NCBI GenBank assembly: GCA_028714995.1
Contig: JAQTLI010000143.1
Coordinates: forward strand, 1 to 7,047
Length of the DNA stretch: 7,047 nt
DNA from: Methylobacter sp.
GTDB lineage: Bacteria > Pseudomonadota > Gammaproteobacteria > Methylococcales > Methylomonadaceae
Direction of reading: 5' to 3'
Shown here: positions 6,261-7,047 of the stretch, piece by piece
How the letters are laid out: each line of letters starts with the position of its first letter
Position numbering within the stretch: position 1 is the first letter of the stretch
Position numbers and translations under genes: made by a program
The notes under the pieces: model-generated
Databases searched by the model: none
What the model was told of the DNA's origin: nothing
The model's input: the letters and a program-made list of their open reading frames with translations, nothing else

Positions 6261-6280
6261 CCCTCCTTTAATTTTGTAAC

Positions 6281-6304
6281 AAAAAGGCCGGATAAACCGG
6301 CCCT
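6281..6304 (-). terminator. Rho-independent terminator of the Lys/Glu/Ala-rich gene
   Basis: On the minus strand GGCCGG and CCGGCC (6302-6297 and 6291-6286) form a perfect 6-bp GC stem with a 5-base loop, followed directly by TTTTTGTT. The stem is extended by AA/TT and a G-T pair. It starts about 25 bases after the stop codon at 6329. It separates this gene from the fimbrial operon, which therefore needs its own promoter. Confidence 0.9.
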
Positions 6305-6328
6305 TTCCTTTAATCGTTTATAAATAAA

Positions 6329-6772
6329 TTATTGCAACAGTTCGAGCGCCTTCTTTCTGGCTTTTTCTTTTGCCTTGCTCTCGGCTGCCTTGGTGGCCTC
6401 ATCGGTAGATTTAGGGAGGCTTTCAACCTGTCCTTTCAGCTTTTCCGTAGCCTCGATGTCTTTCTTGGTTTTTTCCGGAACAGCTTTATTCAGCTTTTGC
6501 TTGGCCTCTTCCTTCGCTTGCTCTTTAAGTGCATCCGGCGCATTTTCAACGCTTTCTTTCAATCCTTTGGCCTTTTCCAGAATCTGGCTTTCTACTTCGG
6601 CACCTTTAACAACTTCTTTGGGAGTCGCAGGAGTAGCAGCCTCTTTGGGAGCCATAGTAGTAGCGGTATCTTTCAGAATTTGTTTGGCGGCATTTTCAAG
6701 TACGTCTTGTTCGGCCAATGCTGAACCGGATGCAAGAAAAAACGAAATCAGTAAAAGAGTTTTGTTTCGCAT
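6329..6772 (-). CDS. Secreted Lys/Glu/Ala-rich helical protein, function unknown
   Basis: The product has 147 residues. The signal peptide is 1-20 (MRNKTLLLISFFLASGSALA, cleavage before EQ), giving a mature periplasmic or secreted protein of about 127 residues. The mature part is dominated by Lys, Glu and Ala and has no Cys, Trp, Tyr or His. A helical segment (21-38) is followed by a Pro/Ala-rich linker (about 40-52, MAPKEAATPATPK) and then long amphipathic helix or coiled-coil stretches (55-147), broken at Pro79, Pro99 and Pro120. The composition resembles apolipoprotein-like or LEA-like helical proteins, but I recognise no family and assign no function. The ATG at 6772 is chosen over a TTG at 6790 because AAGGAA lies 6 bases upstream and the signal peptide begins there. 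It has its own terminator, so it is probably monocistronic and not part of the pilus machinery. Antisense frames across it are long but have no start signals. Confidence 0.8.
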   Translation of the reverse strand: MRNKTLLLISFFLASGSALAEQDVLENAAKQILKDTATTMAPKEAATPATPKEVVKGAEVESQILEKAKGLKESVENAPDALKEQAKEEAKQKLNKAVPEKTKKDIEATEKLKGQVESLPKSTDEATKAAESKAKEKARKKALELLQ

Positions 6773-6778
6773 GGTACG

Positions 6779-6784
6779 TTCCTT
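6779..6784 (-). promoter_or_regulatory. Ribosome binding site of the Lys/Glu/Ala-rich gene
   Basis: AAGGAA lies 6 bases before the ATG at 6772. It fixes the start and excludes the longer TTG-initiated frame from 6790. Confidence 0.7.
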
Positions 6785-6856
6785 AATCAATTGTTATCGG
6801 AGGCTAAAGAATAATGAAATAATCTGAACAGTTAATGAACCGTTTTTAAAAAGCCA

Positions 6857-6886
6857 AAATAAACCAAAATGTTTATTTAAATTCAA
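6857..6886 (-). promoter_or_regulatory. Candidate promoter overlapping an AT-rich inverted repeat
   Basis: On the minus strand TTGAAT (6881-6886) and TTTATT (6858-6863) lie 17 bases apart, each 4 of 6 to the sigma70 consensus. The same stretch contains a perfect 8-bp inverted repeat, aaataaac (6857-6864) and gtttattt (6871-6878) with a 6-base loop, covering the -10 and part of the spacer, as an operator would. About 85 bases separate it from the start codon at 6772. The match is weak in very AT-rich DNA. Confidence 0.25.
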
Positions 6887-6964
6887 AATGAAGTATCTCT
6901 CGTATACGAAACATGACAAATCCGTATAACTCCTATAAACACCAATTTTGATGATTTGCAGGCT

Positions 6965-7047
6965 TTATTCGGACTTATCTAAAGCGTCTGAAAAATCAAT
7001 CAGCCAGGGCTCATGAAAATACTTGGTTACGAGATAAGCACTCAGAT
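6965..7047 (-). CDS. Possible 3' end of an upstream gene, cut by the window edge
   Basis: A minus-strand frame is open from the window edge for 26 codons and ends in TAA at 6965. The peptide LSAYLVTKYFHEPWLIDFSD, then ALDKSE, has a natural mix of aromatic, hydrophobic and acidic residues. The stretch is short enough to be open by chance, and one plus-strand frame over the same bases is also open. I recognise no family. If real, it lies about 190 bases before the start of the Lys/Glu/Ala-rich gene on the same strand. Confidence 0.25.
   Translation of the reverse strand, partial: LSAYLVTKYFHEPWLIDFSDALDKSE

Larger units (their letters stand above)
5690..6280. other. Gene-free region upstream of the fimbrial operon
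   Basis: About 590 bases separate the pilin leader from the terminator of the next gene. An 81-codon plus-strand frame at 5763-6008 has a hydrophobic stretch but no Shine-Dalgarno and overlaps the probable pilin promoter, so I do not call it a gene. Visible elements are the candidate promoter, a DnaA-box 9-mer (6025-6033) with a one-mismatch relative at 5944-5952, an AGTTAACT palindrome near 6148, and a 30-bp dyad at 6231-6260. The length and AT-rich stretches suit binding of regulators and nucleoid proteins, but no specific regulator can be named. Confidence 0.5.

Noticed and set aside
5690..6280. fimS-like invertible promoter element
   Set aside because: I looked for matching inverted repeats on both sides of the pilin promoter and found none of convincing length; no recombinase gene is present.
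6332..6827. Two long plus-strand frames (130 and 150 codons) across the Lys/Glu/Ala-rich gene
   Set aside because: They are shadows of a gene with biased codons. The minus-strand reading has a Shine-Dalgarno, a signal peptide and a terminator, and the plus-strand readings have none.
1..7047. CRISPR array, tRNA or rRNA genes, complete insertion sequence
   Set aside because: There are no regularly spaced repeats, no cloverleaf or rRNA-like sequence, and no transposase frame.

Overview
The window looks like a chromosomal segment of a Gram-negative proteobacterium (beta or gamma). The reasons are a complete chaperone-usher pilus operon, Sec signal peptides on every recognisable protein, Shine-Dalgarno sites in front of several genes, and moderate GC with AT-rich spacers. 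A degenerate palindromic repeat at the left edge recalls repeats I associate with environmental methylotroph-type and nitrifier-type proteobacteria. That is only a weak hint and I would not name a genus.

All supported genes are on the minus strand, so transcription runs from high to low coordinates. From right to left: (1) 6965-7047, a possible 3' end of a gene running off the window, weakly supported. (2) 6329-6772, a small secreted Lys/Glu/Ala-rich helical protein with its own Shine-Dalgarno and a strong rho-independent terminator at 6281-6304. (3) About 5690-6280, a gene-free stretch that probably holds the fimbrial promoter, plus a 30-bp dyad and a perfect DnaA-box 9-mer. (4) The fimbrial operon: major pilin (5110-5664), periplasmic chaperone (4228-4986), outer-membrane usher (1471-4083) and two-domain tip adhesin (449-1468). 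(5) 1-448, gene-free 3' flank with a degenerate palindromic repeat.

The four fimbrial genes form a self-sufficient minimal assembly line. The pilin and adhesin are exported by Sec and folded by the chaperone through donor-strand complementation. They are then handed to the usher, which polymerises them outward with the adhesin first. No regulator, recombinase or minor pilin is present in the window. The order pilin-chaperone-usher-adhesin matches compact FGS-chaperone fimbrial operons.

The most unusual points are: a diverged in-frame duplication of the usher signal-peptide coding region, whose upstream copy has lost the hydrophobic core; a T9 homopolymer in codons 7-9 of the chaperone, a candidate phase-variation tract; two stem-loops between pilin and chaperone; and the lack of a Shine-Dalgarno in front of chaperone and usher although pilin and adhesin have good ones. 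I do not see a wholly new type of system. The novelty lies in these control features and in an adhesin N-terminal domain that I cannot assign.
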